DNA of 64,000 nt from Anaerocolumna xylanovorans DSM 12503 (GCF_900143645.1 NZ_FRFD01000004.1:1-64000), one strand, 5' to 3'. Shown: positions 53,181-62,657, numbered from the stretch's first letter. The notes: generated by a model not told the origin, from the sequence alone. Made by a program: numbers and translations.

Positions 53181-55070
53181 TCAGGATAATTCAAACATGC
53201 CTGTATACAACTGATAGTACTTTCCTTTCTGTCCTATCAGGCTGTCATGGTTTCCTCTTTCGATTATCTCACCGTTTTCCAGTACCATGATAGCATGAGA
53301 ATTGCGCACCGTTGACAATCTGTGGGCAATCACAAATACCGTTCTGCCCTCCATCAGCCTATCCATGCCTTTCTCAATAAGCGCTTCCGTTCTGGTATCA
53401 ATAGAGGAGGTAGCTTCATCCAGTATTAATACCGGCGGATCTGCCACGGCTGCTCTTGCTATGGTAAGAAGCTGCCTCTGACCCTGGGAAAGGTTCGCTC
53501 CGTCGGCAGTTAACAAGGTGTCATAGCCCTTTGGCAGATGCTTGATAAAGGAATGGGCATTGGCAAGCTTCGCCGCTGCTATTATCTCTTCATCGGCAGC
53601 ATCAGGCCTTCCGTAACGGATATTCTCCATAACGGTTCCGGTAAAGAGATGGGAGTCCTGCAAAACCATGGCAAGAGAACGCCTTAAGTCATCCTTCTTA
53701 ATCTTATTGATATTGATTCCGTCATAGCGTATTTTACCGTCGGGTACATCATAGAACCGGTTGATAAGATTGGTAATCGTGGTCTTTCCTGCACCGGTTG
53801 AACCTACAAATGCAATCTTTTGCCCTACCTTGGCATAGAGTGATACACCGTTTAATACGGTCTTCTCTGCATTATATCCAAAGGTTACACTATCAAAGTC
53901 CACTTCTCCCTTTACTCTTGTCAGGGTTGTGGTACCGTCCTTATGGGGATGCTTCCAAGCCCAAATCCCTGTTTTATCCATGGTCTCAGTAAGCTTTCCG
54001 TATTCATCTACTCTGGCATTTACCAAGGTAACATAGCCATCGTCCACTTCCGGCTCCTCATCAATCATATCAAAGATTCTTTCGGCGCCGGCCAGGGCTG
54101 CCAATATGGAATTAAACTGCTGTGACATCTGGGTAATCGGCATGGAAAAGTTTCTCGTATACTGGAGAAAGGCAACTACCGCACCGATTGTCAGATGCCC
54201 TGATATGGAAAGAATTCCTCCGAATACAGCGGTAATAGCATATAATACATGGGATAGGTTACCCATAATGGGCATCAATACACTGGCAGATCCATTGGCA
54301 TTGGTAGCCGCTTCACATAGCTGGCTGTTTATCTTGTCGAATTTTTCTTTGGATTCTTTTTCGTAGCAGAATACCTTTACTACTCTCTGACCTTCAAACA
54401 TTTCTTCAATATAACCGTTTACTTCCCCAAGGTATTTCTGCTGTTCTTTAAAGCGTGCGCCGCTCTTTTTTCCAATGGTCTTAATAATCCATACCATAAA
54501 TATCACCATTAAAACCACCAAAATCGTAAGCTGCCAGCTTAAGTACAGCATCATAAGAAACACACCTGTCACACTGATAGCAGAGGCGATAAAATTGGCA
54601 ACAGTATTGCTAAAAAGCTCTCTTAGGGTATCCGTATCATTGGTATATCGGCTCATGATATCACCATGGGCATGTGTGTCAAAATATTTAACCGGCAAGG
54701 CTTCCATCTTGCGGAACATATCTGTACGGATTTTGTATAGCGTACCGGTTGACACGCTTAACATGATTCTGCTATATGCATAAGTAGAAATAACTCCGGT
54801 CAAATAAATTCCTGCCATGATAAACAGTGTTTTTATGAATCCATGGAATAACCCGCTGTCATACTGTTTTAACAATGGAGTAAGATATCCGTCCACTACT
54901 TTTTTTAAATAAGCTGTCCCCATAATCTGTGCCACAGAGCTTATGGTAATTCCTACAAGCACAAGAAACAGCCGTAAGCGGTACCTTGACATATATTGAA
55001 ATATCCTCTTTAAAGTCTTACCGGCATTCTTTGGCCTGCTGCCCGGTCTGACTGTTTTTTCTTTTTTCAA
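53181..55070 (-). CDS. ABC exporter half-transporter, catalytic-site subunit
   Basis: The 629-residue protein has six membrane helices (about 25-320), an extension with WAWKHPHKDGTTTLTR just before the ATPase, Walker A GSTGAGKTT, signature NLSQGQRQ, Walker B VLILDEATSSID with the catalytic Glu, and H-loop AHR. The start is a TTG: AAGGAG stands 7 bases before it and no ATG fits. It begins 2 bases after its partner's stop. The second gene of a MarR-ABC-ABC operon of the multidrug type. Confidence 0.9.
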   Translation of the reverse strand: MKKEKTVRPGSRPKNAGKTLKRIFQYMSRYRLRLFLVLVGITISSVAQIMGTAYLKKVVDGYLTPLLKQYDSGLFHGFIKTLFIMAGIYLTGVISTYAYSRIMLSVSTGTLYKIRTDMFRKMEALPVKYFDTHAHGDIMSRYTNDTDTLRELFSNTVANFIASAISVTGVFLMMLYLSWQLTILVVLMVIFMVWIIKTIGKKSGARFKEQQKYLGEVNGYIEEMFEGQRVVKVFCYEKESKEKFDKINSQLCEAATNANGSASVLMPIMGNLSHVLYAITAVFGGILSISGHLTIGAVVAFLQYTRNFSMPITQMSQQFNSILAALAGAERIFDMIDEEPEVDDGYVTLVNARVDEYGKLTETMDKTGIWAWKHPHKDGTTTLTRVKGEVDFDSVTFGYNAEKTVLNGVSLYAKVGQKIAFVGSTGAGKTTITNLINRFYDVPDGKIRYDGININKIKKDDLRRSLAMVLQDSHLFTGTVMENIRYGRPDAADEEIIAAAKLANAHSFIKHLPKGYDTLLTADGANLSQGQRQLLTIARAAVADPPVLILDEATSSIDTRTEALIEKGMDRLMEGRTVFVIAHRLSTVRNSHAIMVLENGEIIERGNHDSLIGQKGKYYQLYTGMFELS

Positions 55071-55072
55071 TG

Positions 55073-56800
55073 TTATGCTCCTTTCTGCTGTGACTCATAT
55101 ACTTCTTTATAAATTTCATTATTCACCATAAGCACTGCCGGAGTATCAAAGGCATCCACAGCTCCATCCTCTAAAACAAGCACCCTGTCTGCATCACTGA
55201 CAGAGGAAATTCTCTGAGCAATTATGATGGTTGTGGTACCACTTAATTTATCCTTTAAGGCTTCTCTTATCTTTTTATCTGTTGCTGTGTCTACAGCACT
55301 GGTGGAATCATCCAGAATAATGATTTTAGGCTTCTTTAATAAGGCCCTGGCAATGCAAAGTCTCTGCTTTTGACCACCCGATACATTAACGCCTCCCTGC
55401 CCAAGCTGTGTCTCATAGCCCTCCGGGAAGGACATGATAAAATCATGGGCCTCGGCAGCTTTGCAGGCTTCTTCTATCTCTTCCTTCGTAGCTTCTTTAT
55501 TTCCCCATCTTAGATTATCTATTATGGAGCCTGAAAACAGAACATTTTTCTGCAGCACCATGGCCACCTCACTGCGGAGATGTTCCAATGTATATTCCTT
55601 CACATTGTGCCCGCCTACCAGTACCTCTCCTTCCAGTACATCATACAGTCTTGGAATAAGCTGCACCATCGTAGTTTTAGAAGAACCGGTTCCTCCGATT
55701 ATTCCAATGGTTTCACCGGGCTTTATGGCAAAGTTCACCTTACTTAAGGTCAGATTTTCCTTATCTTTTGCATAGCTAAAAGCCACATTCTTAAATTCGA
55801 TGGAGCCATTTTCTAATTTCAGCTCTTTATCCGAGTCCTCATCGGTCAAGTCAATCTTCTCTTCTAAGACTTCATAAATACGTGTCATGGATGCTCTTGA
55901 TATTATCATCATAATAAATATCATAGAAATCATCATGAGTGACATTAATATCTGTCCGATATAATTGATAAAACTGGATAACTGTCCAAGCTCAAAATTG
56001 CCGCCAATCACCATATTTCCGCCGAACCATAGTATCGCTATCATACAGCCATACATACTAAGCTGCATCACCGGATTATTTAAAATAATCAGCTTCTCTG
56101 CAAATACCTGTGCTCGTCTTACGGCATCTGCGGAGGCTTCAAACTTTTTAACCTCATCAGGCTCCCTGACAAAGGCCTTTACAACACGGATACCTGTAAG
56201 GTTCTCCTGCACATCATTGTTCATTCTGTCATACAGGCTAAGCATCTTAACAAATCTGGGGTGGGCATTGCTCATGATAAAGCCGAGGGCAACGGAAAGC
56301 ACCGGAATCGCAATCAGAAATACAACGGAAAGCCTCTTATTGATAAGAACAGCCATAATCGTAGCACCCACTAACATTACCGGAGCTCTGGCTGCCATGC
56401 GGATAACCATCATAAAAGCATTCTGCGTATTGGTAACATCCGTTGTAAGCCTTGTAATTAAAGAAGAGGTCTGGAATTTATCCACATTTGCAAAGGAGAA
56501 ATCCTGAACCTTATCAAACATTGTCTTTCTTAAGTTTTTGGCAAATCCCATTCCCGCTTTCGCACCGTATTTAGCACCCAAACGGCCGAAATTCAAAGAA
56601 ACCAGCGCCATGGCAACCATTAAGGCTCCCATTTTAACAATATAGCTTATGCCTCCCTCTCCCAGTATACCTTTATCGATCATACTGGCCATTACAAAGG
56701 GAATTAAAATTTCCATCATTACTTCCCCAACCATCACCAGAGGTGTAAGTATGGCATATTTCCTGTATTCACCTACACAGGCAAGAATTCTCTTATACAT
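55073..56800 (-). CDS. ABC exporter half-transporter, non-catalytic-site subunit
   Basis: The 575-residue partner has six helices, Walker A GGTGSSKTT (a Ser in place of the usual Gly), signature NVSGGQKQ, Walker B IIILDDSTSAVD with Asp in place of the catalytic Glu, and a degenerate H-loop (AQR rather than AHR). It therefore has the impaired site of a heterodimer. ATG 56800 (MYKRILACVGEYRKY) is preferred over upstream codons because AGGAGG stands 6 bases before it. It follows the MarR gene by 10 bases. Confidence 0.9.
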   Translation of the reverse strand: MYKRILACVGEYRKYAILTPLVMVGEVMMEILIPFVMASMIDKGILGEGGISYIVKMGALMVAMALVSLNFGRLGAKYGAKAGMGFAKNLRKTMFDKVQDFSFANVDKFQTSSLITRLTTDVTNTQNAFMMVIRMAARAPVMLVGATIMAVLINKRLSVVFLIAIPVLSVALGFIMSNAHPRFVKMLSLYDRMNNDVQENLTGIRVVKAFVREPDEVKKFEASADAVRRAQVFAEKLIILNNPVMQLSMYGCMIAILWFGGNMVIGGNFELGQLSSFINYIGQILMSLMMISMIFIMMIISRASMTRIYEVLEEKIDLTDEDSDKELKLENGSIEFKNVAFSYAKDKENLTLSKVNFAIKPGETIGIIGGTGSSKTTMVQLIPRLYDVLEGEVLVGGHNVKEYTLEHLRSEVAMVLQKNVLFSGSIIDNLRWGNKEATKEEIEEACKAAEAHDFIMSFPEGYETQLGQGGVNVSGGQKQRLCIARALLKKPKIIILDDSTSAVDTATDKKIREALKDKLSGTTTIIIAQRISSVSDADRVLVLEDGAVDAFDTPAVLMVNNEIYKEVYESQQKGA

Positions 56801-56810
56801 CAATGACCTC

Positions 56811-57269
56811 CTATTTCCCTGCAAACATCTCGACATTTTGTATGCTGCGCTTTAACAGCTGCTTAAAAAATGCCTTTTCTTCTTCTGTCATGTCAGAAAC
56901 GATAACCTGCTCTATCTTATTAATATAGTCTCTTAAAAACAGGGATAGTTCCCGCCCCTTTTCCGTAAGCCATACCCTCTTCACCCTACCATCGGATGCA
57001 TCCCCGCTTCTTGATACCAAGCCGCTTCTTTCCATGTTCTGAAGGATACTTGTTACACTGGAGCGTTTTAACTCAAACCTAACCTCAATATCCTTCTGGT
57101 TAGCCGGACTTTCCCCGTTATACGGCTCCAGGAACTTTAGAACCTTTACCTGTTCAAAGGTTATCTTATGAGCTATCAGGTTTTCATCTGCCAGATACTT
57201 AATGTTTTTTGCAAGCTTTTGAATATAATATCCGTAATTATCCGGATGTTCTCTACTGCAATTTTCCAT
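56811..57269 (-). CDS. MarR-family regulator of the ABC exporter
   Basis: The 152-residue product has the winged helix of MarR (about 50-110: FELKRSSVTSILQNMERSGL, then VKRVWLTEKGREL) between dimerisation helices. The ATG at 57269 is preferred, since AGGAG stands 5 bases before it while the GTG at 57275 abuts it. It is the first gene of the operon, 10 bases before the first ABC gene, and a palindrome follows its -10 box. It should repress the exporter until a compound binds. Confidence 0.9.
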   Translation of the reverse strand: MENCSREHPDNYGYYIQKLAKNIKYLADENLIAHKITFEQVKVLKFLEPYNGESPANQKDIEVRFELKRSSVTSILQNMERSGLVSRSGDASDGRVKRVWLTEKGRELSLFLRDYINKIEQVIVSDMTEEEKAFFKQLLKRSIQNVEMFAGK

Positions 57270-57364
57270 GTTCACTCCTATTGTCCATAAGGGGCTGCTG
57301 CAAAATCATTCTTGCCTTCTTAATGTTTAGAATAATCTAAAATGCAACAATCTCTTGATTAATA

Positions 57365-57411
57365 GTTAGACATCTAACAATAAGTATACCAAACGTCCAT
57401 TCGATTGTCAA
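57365..57411 (-). promoter_or_regulatory. Promoter and operator of the MarR-ABC operon
   Basis: On the minus strand, TTGACA (57411-57406) and TATACT (57388-57383) are spaced by 17 bases. A GTTAGA-TG-TCTAAC palindrome (57378-57365) lies at the expected transcription start, a good MarR site. Confidence 0.82.
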
Positions 57412-57612
57412 CAAATTTCTCGCTGCTCTTTTGTAAGGGGAACACTCCCTATAATTCTTGATCCTCCTGATTTTCCAGTTTTTATTTCTAAGCATATTGA
57501 ATATAACACCACAAATCCCTTTGTAAGAATTTTGTTCTGAATTGCCAATACCGCGTTATAACCTATACCAAAGAGTTACAAAAAATACACCATATATAAG
57601 GAGATACGAAAG

Positions 57613-57738
57613 ATGATTGATTATACTTCTATTCCTTACAGCAAAATCCAAACATACTCTATAGAAACATCCGGTCATTTTGATTTAGATGCTAAGCTTG
57701 ACACGATTTGGGATATTTTATTTCAAAAAACATATTGA
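57613..57738 (+). pseudogene. Fragment of a bacterial PH-domain protein
   Basis: The 41-codon frame MIDYTSIPYSKIQTYSIETS, then GHFDLDAKLDTIWDILF, matches the middle of bacterial PH-domain proteins, in which IPYSKIQ is followed by ETAGTFDLDAEL. The start and the end of the domain are missing and the frame ends where the promoter of the candidate RNA begins. A ribosome binding site (AAGGAG) is present. Probably a scar. Confidence 0.55.
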
Positions 57739-57762
57739 CTATTATAGTAGTTATGTTATAAT
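57735..57762 (+). promoter_or_regulatory. Promoter of the candidate RNA gene
   Basis: TTGACT (57735-57740) and TATAAT (57757-57762) are spaced by 16 bases. No ribosome binding site plus long frame follows before the terminator at 58023. Confidence 0.75.
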
Positions 57763-57767
57763 ACTTT

Positions 57768-58054
57768 ACAGAGGGGTACCCGGTCTACTATGGCCGGGTA
57801 ATTTTATTGACAAAATTTGCATGCCAGGGCATACTAAAGTTATAATTTCACATAAAAAGAGAACGGCTGAAAGAAAATATGATGATAGAGAGGATGCCAC
57901 GCTATAATTCTTTCAACTTTTTTATTTGTGGCAATACCGCAGGCAAGCCTGCGGTATGCAATGGATATAAGGATACGAAAAATCAGTTATCCCAGTCACT
58001 GTTAAATGATAGTGCCTAACCTCCCGGAGGAGTAAGCCTCCGGGCTTATTTTTT
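57768..58054 (+). ncRNA. Candidate structured RNA, about 285 nt, raiA-motif-like
   Basis: The unit runs from its own promoter to its own terminator and has no credible coding frame. Its stems are a 7-bp TACCCGG/CCGGGTA hairpin at the 5' end (57777-57800), GCCAC/GTGGC and GAAAG/CTTTC long-range pairs, a perfect 11-bp ATACCGCAGGC/GCCTGCGGTAT hairpin near 57936-57960, and the terminator. Size, the 5' hairpin with CTACTATGG loop, and self-contained transcription recall the raiA-motif RNA of Firmicutes; that match is from memory. It does not look like 6S, SRP, RNase P or tmRNA. Confidence 0.6.
58023..58054 (+). terminator. Terminator of the candidate RNA gene
   Basis: CCCGGAGG pairs perfectly with CCTCCGGG across AGTAAG, followed by CTTATTTTTT. 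Confidence 0.9.
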
Positions 58055-58297
58055 ACACTTCCCTTCCATGTAATACTATGTAAAACTTTCATTATATAAA
58101 TGTAAGTTTGGAAGGCTTACTTCTCTTTCAAATCAAAAAGTCAATGAACTTCTTATCCATTTTCTATCCATGTCTTCTCTCATCCGTTTAGCGCTCTTAT
58201 AACAGCATAATCTGTCTCCTCTCTGTTCACTCTCTTTTCAATAATCCTTCATATCTGGCACATATTTTCCCGGTATATTAAGTTCATTAGATAACAA

Positions 58298-58366
58298 CAA
58301 GGTCCCCCCACCTTGCTGACATACTTTTTCATAACGGCCAGTAGGATGTCCTGCTGGCCCCCTTTT
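58298..58366 (+). other. Two hairpins in the leader of the YnfA gene
   Basis: CAAGGT/ACCTTG (58298-58315) and a GGCCAGTAGGA/TCCTGCTGGCC stem (58336-58359, one G-T pair) followed by CCCCCTTTTT. The second is terminator-like and lies about 100 bases before the YnfA start codon. The rest of 58055-58463 shows no gene. Confidence 0.5.
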
Positions 58367-58463
58367 TCCTGTAATTGATAATCTTTTAACTATACTATTC
58401 CTTTTATGTTTCGGTCTATAGCTGTATAATGTTAGGCAAATACCCTTTAAAGGAAACACTCTT

Positions 58464-58799
58464 ATGGAAATTATTAAGTCTATATTATTTTTTATATTAG
58501 CCGGAATCTTTGAAATTGGCGGCGGCTATCTTGTCTGGCTGTGGCTGCGTGATGGAAAAAGCTTATGGTATGGCATTATAGGTGCAATAGTATTAATCTT
58601 ATATGGCATTATTCCAACACTGCAACCTCAAAACGCTAACTTCGGCAGAGTTTATGCAACTTACGGAGGCATCTTCATAGCTTTATCTATCTTGTGGGGC
58701 TGGTATATTGATGGTATCCATCCAGATAAATTTGACTTAATCGGAGGCCTTATTGCGCTAATAGGAGTTAGTATTATTATGTTTGCACCAAGAGGATAA
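58464..58799 (+). CDS. YnfA-family membrane protein
   Basis: The 111-residue product has four membrane helices and matches the YnfA (UPF0060) family, related to small multidrug resistance pumps: FILAGIFEIGGGYLVWLWLR at the start with the family's conserved Glu, then RVYATYGGIFIALSILWGW, IGGLIALIGVSIIMFAPRG. The protein probably works as a dimer in the membrane, with efflux of cationic compounds as the inferred role. RBS AAAGGAAA lies 8 bases before the ATG. Confidence 0.88.
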   Translation: MEIIKSILFFILAGIFEIGGGYLVWLWLRDGKSLWYGIIGAIVLILYGIIPTLQPQNANFGRVYATYGGIFIALSILWGWYIDGIHPDKFDLIGGLIALIGVSIIMFAPRG

Positions 58800-58984
58800 T
58801 AGCATTATCCTAAAATGCTTAGCCAGGGAATCTGCAATCAAAAGCCCTGCCGCAAATCCGGCAGCTCTAAATGCTGATTATCTGTCATCTCATATTTATG
58901 CAAATAATTTGGCGGTCTGCGTAGATAAATACATCCTTTGTATCATACTGGCGATGAGTTCTAAGGCATCTAAGCATCCTATCC

Positions 58985-59105
58985 GTACATTCTTTAGTCT
59001 CTCGGCAGCCACCCTGCTTATATCAGATAATGTTGACGTAAGAACTGTATCTGCCAGATTCGGACATGCGTATACCAGTACCGCCATGAATATATATTTT
59101 ATCTG
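58985..59105 (+). pseudogene. Scar of a tyrosine integrase C-terminus
   Basis: The frame FFSLSAATLLISDNVDVRTV, then SARFGHAYTSTAMNIYF, is the C-terminal active-site region of a tyrosine recombinase (AATLLI..GVDVRTVS.RLGHA..STTLNIY). The HxLRH box is damaged (FFSLS) and no upstream catalytic domain is found. It is of a different subfamily from the integrases at 3.8 and 6.4 kb, so it marks a separate insertion. Confidence 0.65.
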
Positions 59106-59240
59106 TTTTTTACAACTGTCAGGCAGCTTATCTGACCAGGGGATATGTATGATTTCTAATATACGCATGACAAGGTACATTCTGCTGATTCAATCATACC
59201 ATGTATGAAATATTAAAATTTGAAAGGCAGAGATAAATAT

Positions 59241-59951
59241 ATGAATTCGTGTCCAACAGGAACATATCCATATAAAATTCAATCTGGCGATTCATTATGG
59301 TTGATTGCCCAGCGTTATCATACAACAATACAGGAAATTGCAGCAGTGAATTCCGGCATAGACATGAACAACCTGTATATTGGGCAAATCATTTGCATTC
59401 CAGAAGGGTACGACACTTACCTGATGATTTTGAGCAATCACATGCGGCTGCTGTGGGAACAGCACGTTTATTGGACGAGGCTGGTTATCCTTAGCATGGT
59501 ATTCGGCCTGCCGGATACAGAACTCGTCACGAACCGCCTCCTTCGCAATGCCAAAGACTTTGAAGCAGCATTAATACCCTTTTACGGAGAAGCCGTTGCC
59601 GCGAAATTTGCAGAGCTGTTCACAAGCCATCTTACAATCGCCGCCGAACTTGTTCAAGCGGCCAAGGACAACAACAGTACTGCTGCCGCTGATGCTGAAA
59701 TGCGCTGGTACGCAAATGCGGACCAGATTGCGGCTTTCCTTGGCAGCATCAATCCCTATTGGTCGGATGAGGAGTGGCAGAGCATGTTGTATGATCACCT
59801 GGCAATGACAAAAGAAGAAGCCGTTTATCTCCTTACAAAAAATTATGAGGACAGCATCGCCGTGTTTGAAAATATCGAACAAGAAGCATTAGATATGGCA
59901 GATATGATGACACAGGGTATTGTAAGGCAGTTTCCCCAATATTTCGGATAG
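59241..59951 (+). CDS. LysM-domain protein with helical C-terminus
   Basis: The 236-residue product has one LysM domain at the start (about 6-53: YKIQSGDSLWLIAQRYHTTI, NNLYIGQIICIP), which binds peptidoglycan, and a helical domain (about 60-236) rich in Ala, Glu and Trp (YWTRLVILSMVFGL, LTIAAELVQAAKDN). No signal peptide precedes the LysM, so it may be made in the mother cell or spore, where such proteins are known. The ATG at 59241 is taken; the RBS (GAAAGG) is far. The C-terminal family is not identified. Confidence 0.75.
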   Translation: MNSCPTGTYPYKIQSGDSLWLIAQRYHTTIQEIAAVNSGIDMNNLYIGQIICIPEGYDTYLMILSNHMRLLWEQHVYWTRLVILSMVFGLPDTELVTNRLLRNAKDFEAALIPFYGEAVAAKFAELFTSHLTIAAELVQAAKDNNSTAAADAEMRWYANADQIAAFLGSINPYWSDEEWQSMLYDHLAMTKEEAVYLLTKNYEDSIAVFENIEQEALDMADMMTQGIVRQFPQYFG

Positions 59952-60123
59952 AAGGTAAATGATCCGTATTTTAGCAGGATTTATGATTTATCCAATTGCC
60001 TAAATCATGATTTTAATAAGTAGGTATATATTTCATACATGGATTCCCAATATGAAAACTCCTTTTTTGCAAATATTAAAACTGTAATCCTATATTTTAT
60101 AATTATATTTGATTACAAAAATA

Positions 60124-60167
60124 GGGCTGTTGCTCAACTAACAATTATGTTAGTTTTACAACAGCCC
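60124..60167. terminator. Terminator after the LysM gene
   Basis: GGGCTGTTG pairs with CAACAGCCC, with an inner AACTAAC/GTTAGTT stem, followed by a T-rich stretch. The remaining bases from 59952 to 60254 show no gene. Confidence 0.8.
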
Positions 60168-60239
60168 TTGATTTTCCTCACTTTTTTGTTTTGTATTCCT
60201 TGTAACCGAATGTAACTTTTTGTTCATTTTTGTGAAAAT

Positions 60240-60557
60240 AGTCACAGAAAAATCTTGGCTTTGGCTCTTATCATTACATTGGCGGGGCCGGTGCAGTCTG
60301 TAAGTGCTGCTACCGTTAAATTAACTAAAACTAAAATAAACTTAAATGTGGGGAAAACATATACCCTAAAGTTATCCAATACATCAGGTCCCATTAAATG
60401 GAAAACTTCAAACAAGTCCATTATCACAATATCATCCGGTAAAATAAAAACTGTAGCTGTTGGAAAAGTCCTGATATCTGATTATCCTGAAATCTATATC
60501 AAGATAACATCCGATAAATTATTTAAGAAGGTTAGAATATATGCAAACAAGGAATAA
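60240..60557 (+). pseudogene. Exported BIG2-like protein without a clear start
   Basis: A signal peptide (KILALALIITLAGPVQSVSA, then AATVKL) is followed by one bacterial Ig-like (BIG2) domain (TKTKINLNVGKTYTLKLSNT, WKTSNKSIITISSGKI). No ATG and no RBS precede the signal peptide; the frame stays open upstream through non-coding-looking sequence. A TTG at 60255 is the only nearby start. A further frame (FEGVSVIFAVSIVSDTVQGL, about 60574-60713) may be a separated piece. Probably a decayed surface protein. Confidence 0.5.
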
Positions 60558-60859
60558 TTTTACAATTCATTTGAAGGAGTAAGTGTAATATTTGCAGTTT
60601 CTATAGTTAGTGACACAGTACAGGGTTTGAATTTGATAGACGTTAATAACCGGGTTTGCAACCTCAAAATAATAGATAATGAAACAGGAGATACGCTGTA
60701 TCCTGTGAGTTAAAAATGAGTCTTAACATAAATGACCTTTACAACCTGGAGGAATAATCCTCTGGGATTTTTATTTCTGCTGTTCTCTGGATATCTTATA
60801 AGACTTTTTATTAACAATATAGGAATATTGCCCCACAATAATGACATAATATTACATGG

Positions 60860-61040
60860 AAGGAGCCAAAAAAGTTCGTTTCCATTTGAGCCCGCTGGGC
60901 CTCCTCTGGAACTTCTTCCACTGTGCTGAAGTGCCCGTATCCTGTATTGCTGACCACGACATCAAGTCTGCCGAATTGATCCTTTGCGGCTTTCACGGTT
61001 TCAAAAACAGCTTTGCGATCTGCCAGAGGATTTGCCTATC
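60860..61040 (-). pseudogene. Short-chain dehydrogenase fragment 1
   Basis: The minus strand reads AKDQFGRLDVVVSNTGYGHF, STVEEVPEEAQRAQMETNFF, which is the central part of an SDR (the usual NAG motif is NTG). A frameshift near 61020 separates it from LADRKAV. Both the nucleotide-binding start and the YxxxK active site are missing. A scar of a gene related to, but not the same as, that at 62276. Confidence 0.65.
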
Positions 61041-61119
61041 AGAGAGTTTGTATTCAAGTATGAAAGAATGAACCCAGCTATAATATCCGGTTATTATAAA
61101 TTTATCGATTTACTCCAAA

Positions 61120-61914
61120 TTATATTTTCAATTTTTCTTCCACCAACTTATTAGGTTTTGGATAGTTCGCGTATTGGTTAAATTGTCTAGTATAAATTGC
61201 TTTTTGGGGGCAAATATTGTAGCAAGCCCAACACCCATGACATTGCTTTTCGATAAACTCTGGAAATTCGTTCATCTTTATTGCATTGTAAGCACAAGAC
61301 TTAGCGCATTTACCACACTTAATACAAAGTTTATCATCTACCATTTTTGACCCCATAAACTTTCTATTTAAATTGGTACTATTTAGCTCCGGAATTATTT
61401 TATAGATAAGCTTAACATCTACTTCCTTGGGGCTTATTTCCTCTTTATTTTCTATTTTAAGACATACTTCCGATAGCTTGTCAATAAATGCATTGAATCC
61501 AGACAATTCTTCATCATTAGGGCTATTCTCATAGCTTTGATCCGTTTTGATCGTTGGTGGATGGTTCTCCGGAGTGTGAAGTGCATAATCAAGTACCACT
61601 TTATAACCTTTTTTTCTGACCCATTTTGCAAGTATCCATGTTGTCGCTCCGTTATTTCTTCCAAAAGAGCTGAAAACAAATGCGGGTTTGTCTCTCACTT
61701 TTTCCATAGCATCAAAATAATTCTTTACATACTTTGGAATAGAAAAGCCTTCAGAGTAGGTTGCAAAGCCTACAATATCATATTTACTTAAATCCCACTT
61801 TTCCTTCCTCATATCTAAGACATCAAATTCGCTATTCTTAGTCTTACCTTTTATATACTCGCAAGCCATTTTAGTGTTACCCGTTAATGAAAAATATAAA
61901 ATTGCACCTTTCAT
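61120..61914 (-). CDS. EFR1-family flavodoxin-ferredoxin
   Basis: The 264-residue protein joins a flavodoxin domain (about 1-150: YFSLTGNTKMACEYI as phosphate loop, VFSSFGRNNGATTW) to a C-terminal ferredoxin with two 4Fe-4S motifs (CIKCGKCAKSC and CHGCWACYNICP, about 197-240). This is the EFR1 layout, a soluble electron carrier of anaerobes. It seems intact. It lies between SDR and hydrolase scars and points away from the TetR gene, probably in its former regulon. Confidence 0.88.
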   Translation of the reverse strand: MKGAILYFSLTGNTKMACEYIKGKTKNSEFDVLDMRKEKWDLSKYDIVGFATYSEGFSIPKYVKNYFDAMEKVRDKPAFVFSSFGRNNGATTWILAKWVRKKGYKVVLDYALHTPENHPPTIKTDQSYENSPNDEELSGFNAFIDKLSEVCLKIENKEEISPKEVDVKLIYKIIPELNSTNLNRKFMGSKMVDDKLCIKCGKCAKSCAYNAIKMNEFPEFIEKQCHGCWACYNICPQKAIYTRQFNQYANYPKPNKLVEEKLKI

Positions 61915-61960
61915 AAAATCATCCTTTCTAATACAATACTGTTATAATTTTTATAAACTT

Positions 61961-62197
61961 TTATAATTTCTCCTCATAGACTTCTTTGGCAACCTTATAT
62001 GACTCTCCGTGATTTGCACCAGGTACTACCAAACGTTCTTTATCACTTGCAGCCGCATCATATTTAAGTTGTCCTGTTGTGTCTTTACTGCCTACCACAG
62101 CTTTAGTAAAAATGAATTTGCTGCAAATAGTGACGCTCCTATCAAAATTACCAGTATAGAACTGAGAATAATTGTTACCATTTTTATATGCTTTCAT
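61961..62197 (-). pseudogene. Alpha/beta-hydrolase C-terminal fragment
   Basis: The frame reads from MKAYKNGNNYSQF to KERLVVPGANHGESYKVAKE and VYEEKL. The block PGANHGES, with the catalytic His, is the end of an alpha/beta hydrolase. The nucleophile elbow and most of the fold are missing. The N-terminal residues resemble a membrane-anchored start and may be a fusion formed by deletion. Confidence 0.55.
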
Positions 62198-62219
62198 TTT
62201 CCCACCACTTTCTTAATTT

Positions 62220-62638
62220 TTCATGTTTTTTGTGCCGTTCTATCAGCATGTTTAATCAGGGCCATCTGCAGTTTGTCATATAATTTGTCTGATGTTATGC
62301 GTAAGTCTGGCCAGCCCAAACACATTTACCTCAAATTGATATTTTGCTTCCGAAATAGGGACATCCTCTAATGCCCCATAAGAGCCATAGCCTGCACTAT
62401 TTACCAGAATATCTATTCTACCATGTTTCTCAACAATAGTATCAACAGCATTTGCCATAGACATATCATTTGTCACGTCCAATTGTAAAGTATAAATTCC
62501 TTGCGATTCCAAGTGTTTCATTCTTTCGAATCTTCTTGCTACGGCATATACAGTAAAACCCGATTTTTTAAGTTGAATAGCTGCAGCCTCTCCTATTCCG
62601 GAAGATGCTCCTGTTATTAAAACAATTTTTTCATTCAT
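62220..62638 (-). pseudogene. Short-chain dehydrogenase fragment 2 (truncated)
   Basis: The start is intact: MNEKIVLITGASSGIGEAAA (TGxxxGxG), ARRFERM, then LVNSAGYGSYGALEDV. The frame ends at 62276 (THNIRQII) before the catalytic YxxxK. A short piece of the C-terminus (KLYDKLQMALIKHADRTAQK) follows in another frame. It lies just downstream of an operator at 62658, so the promoter still points at a broken gene. Confidence 0.7.
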
Positions 62639-62657
62639 CTAATCTCCCTCGCTTTGT

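Noticed and set aside
58238..58459. Minus-strand 73-codon frame before the YnfA gene
   Set aside because: It runs through two hairpins, starts without an RBS and its composition is not protein-like.
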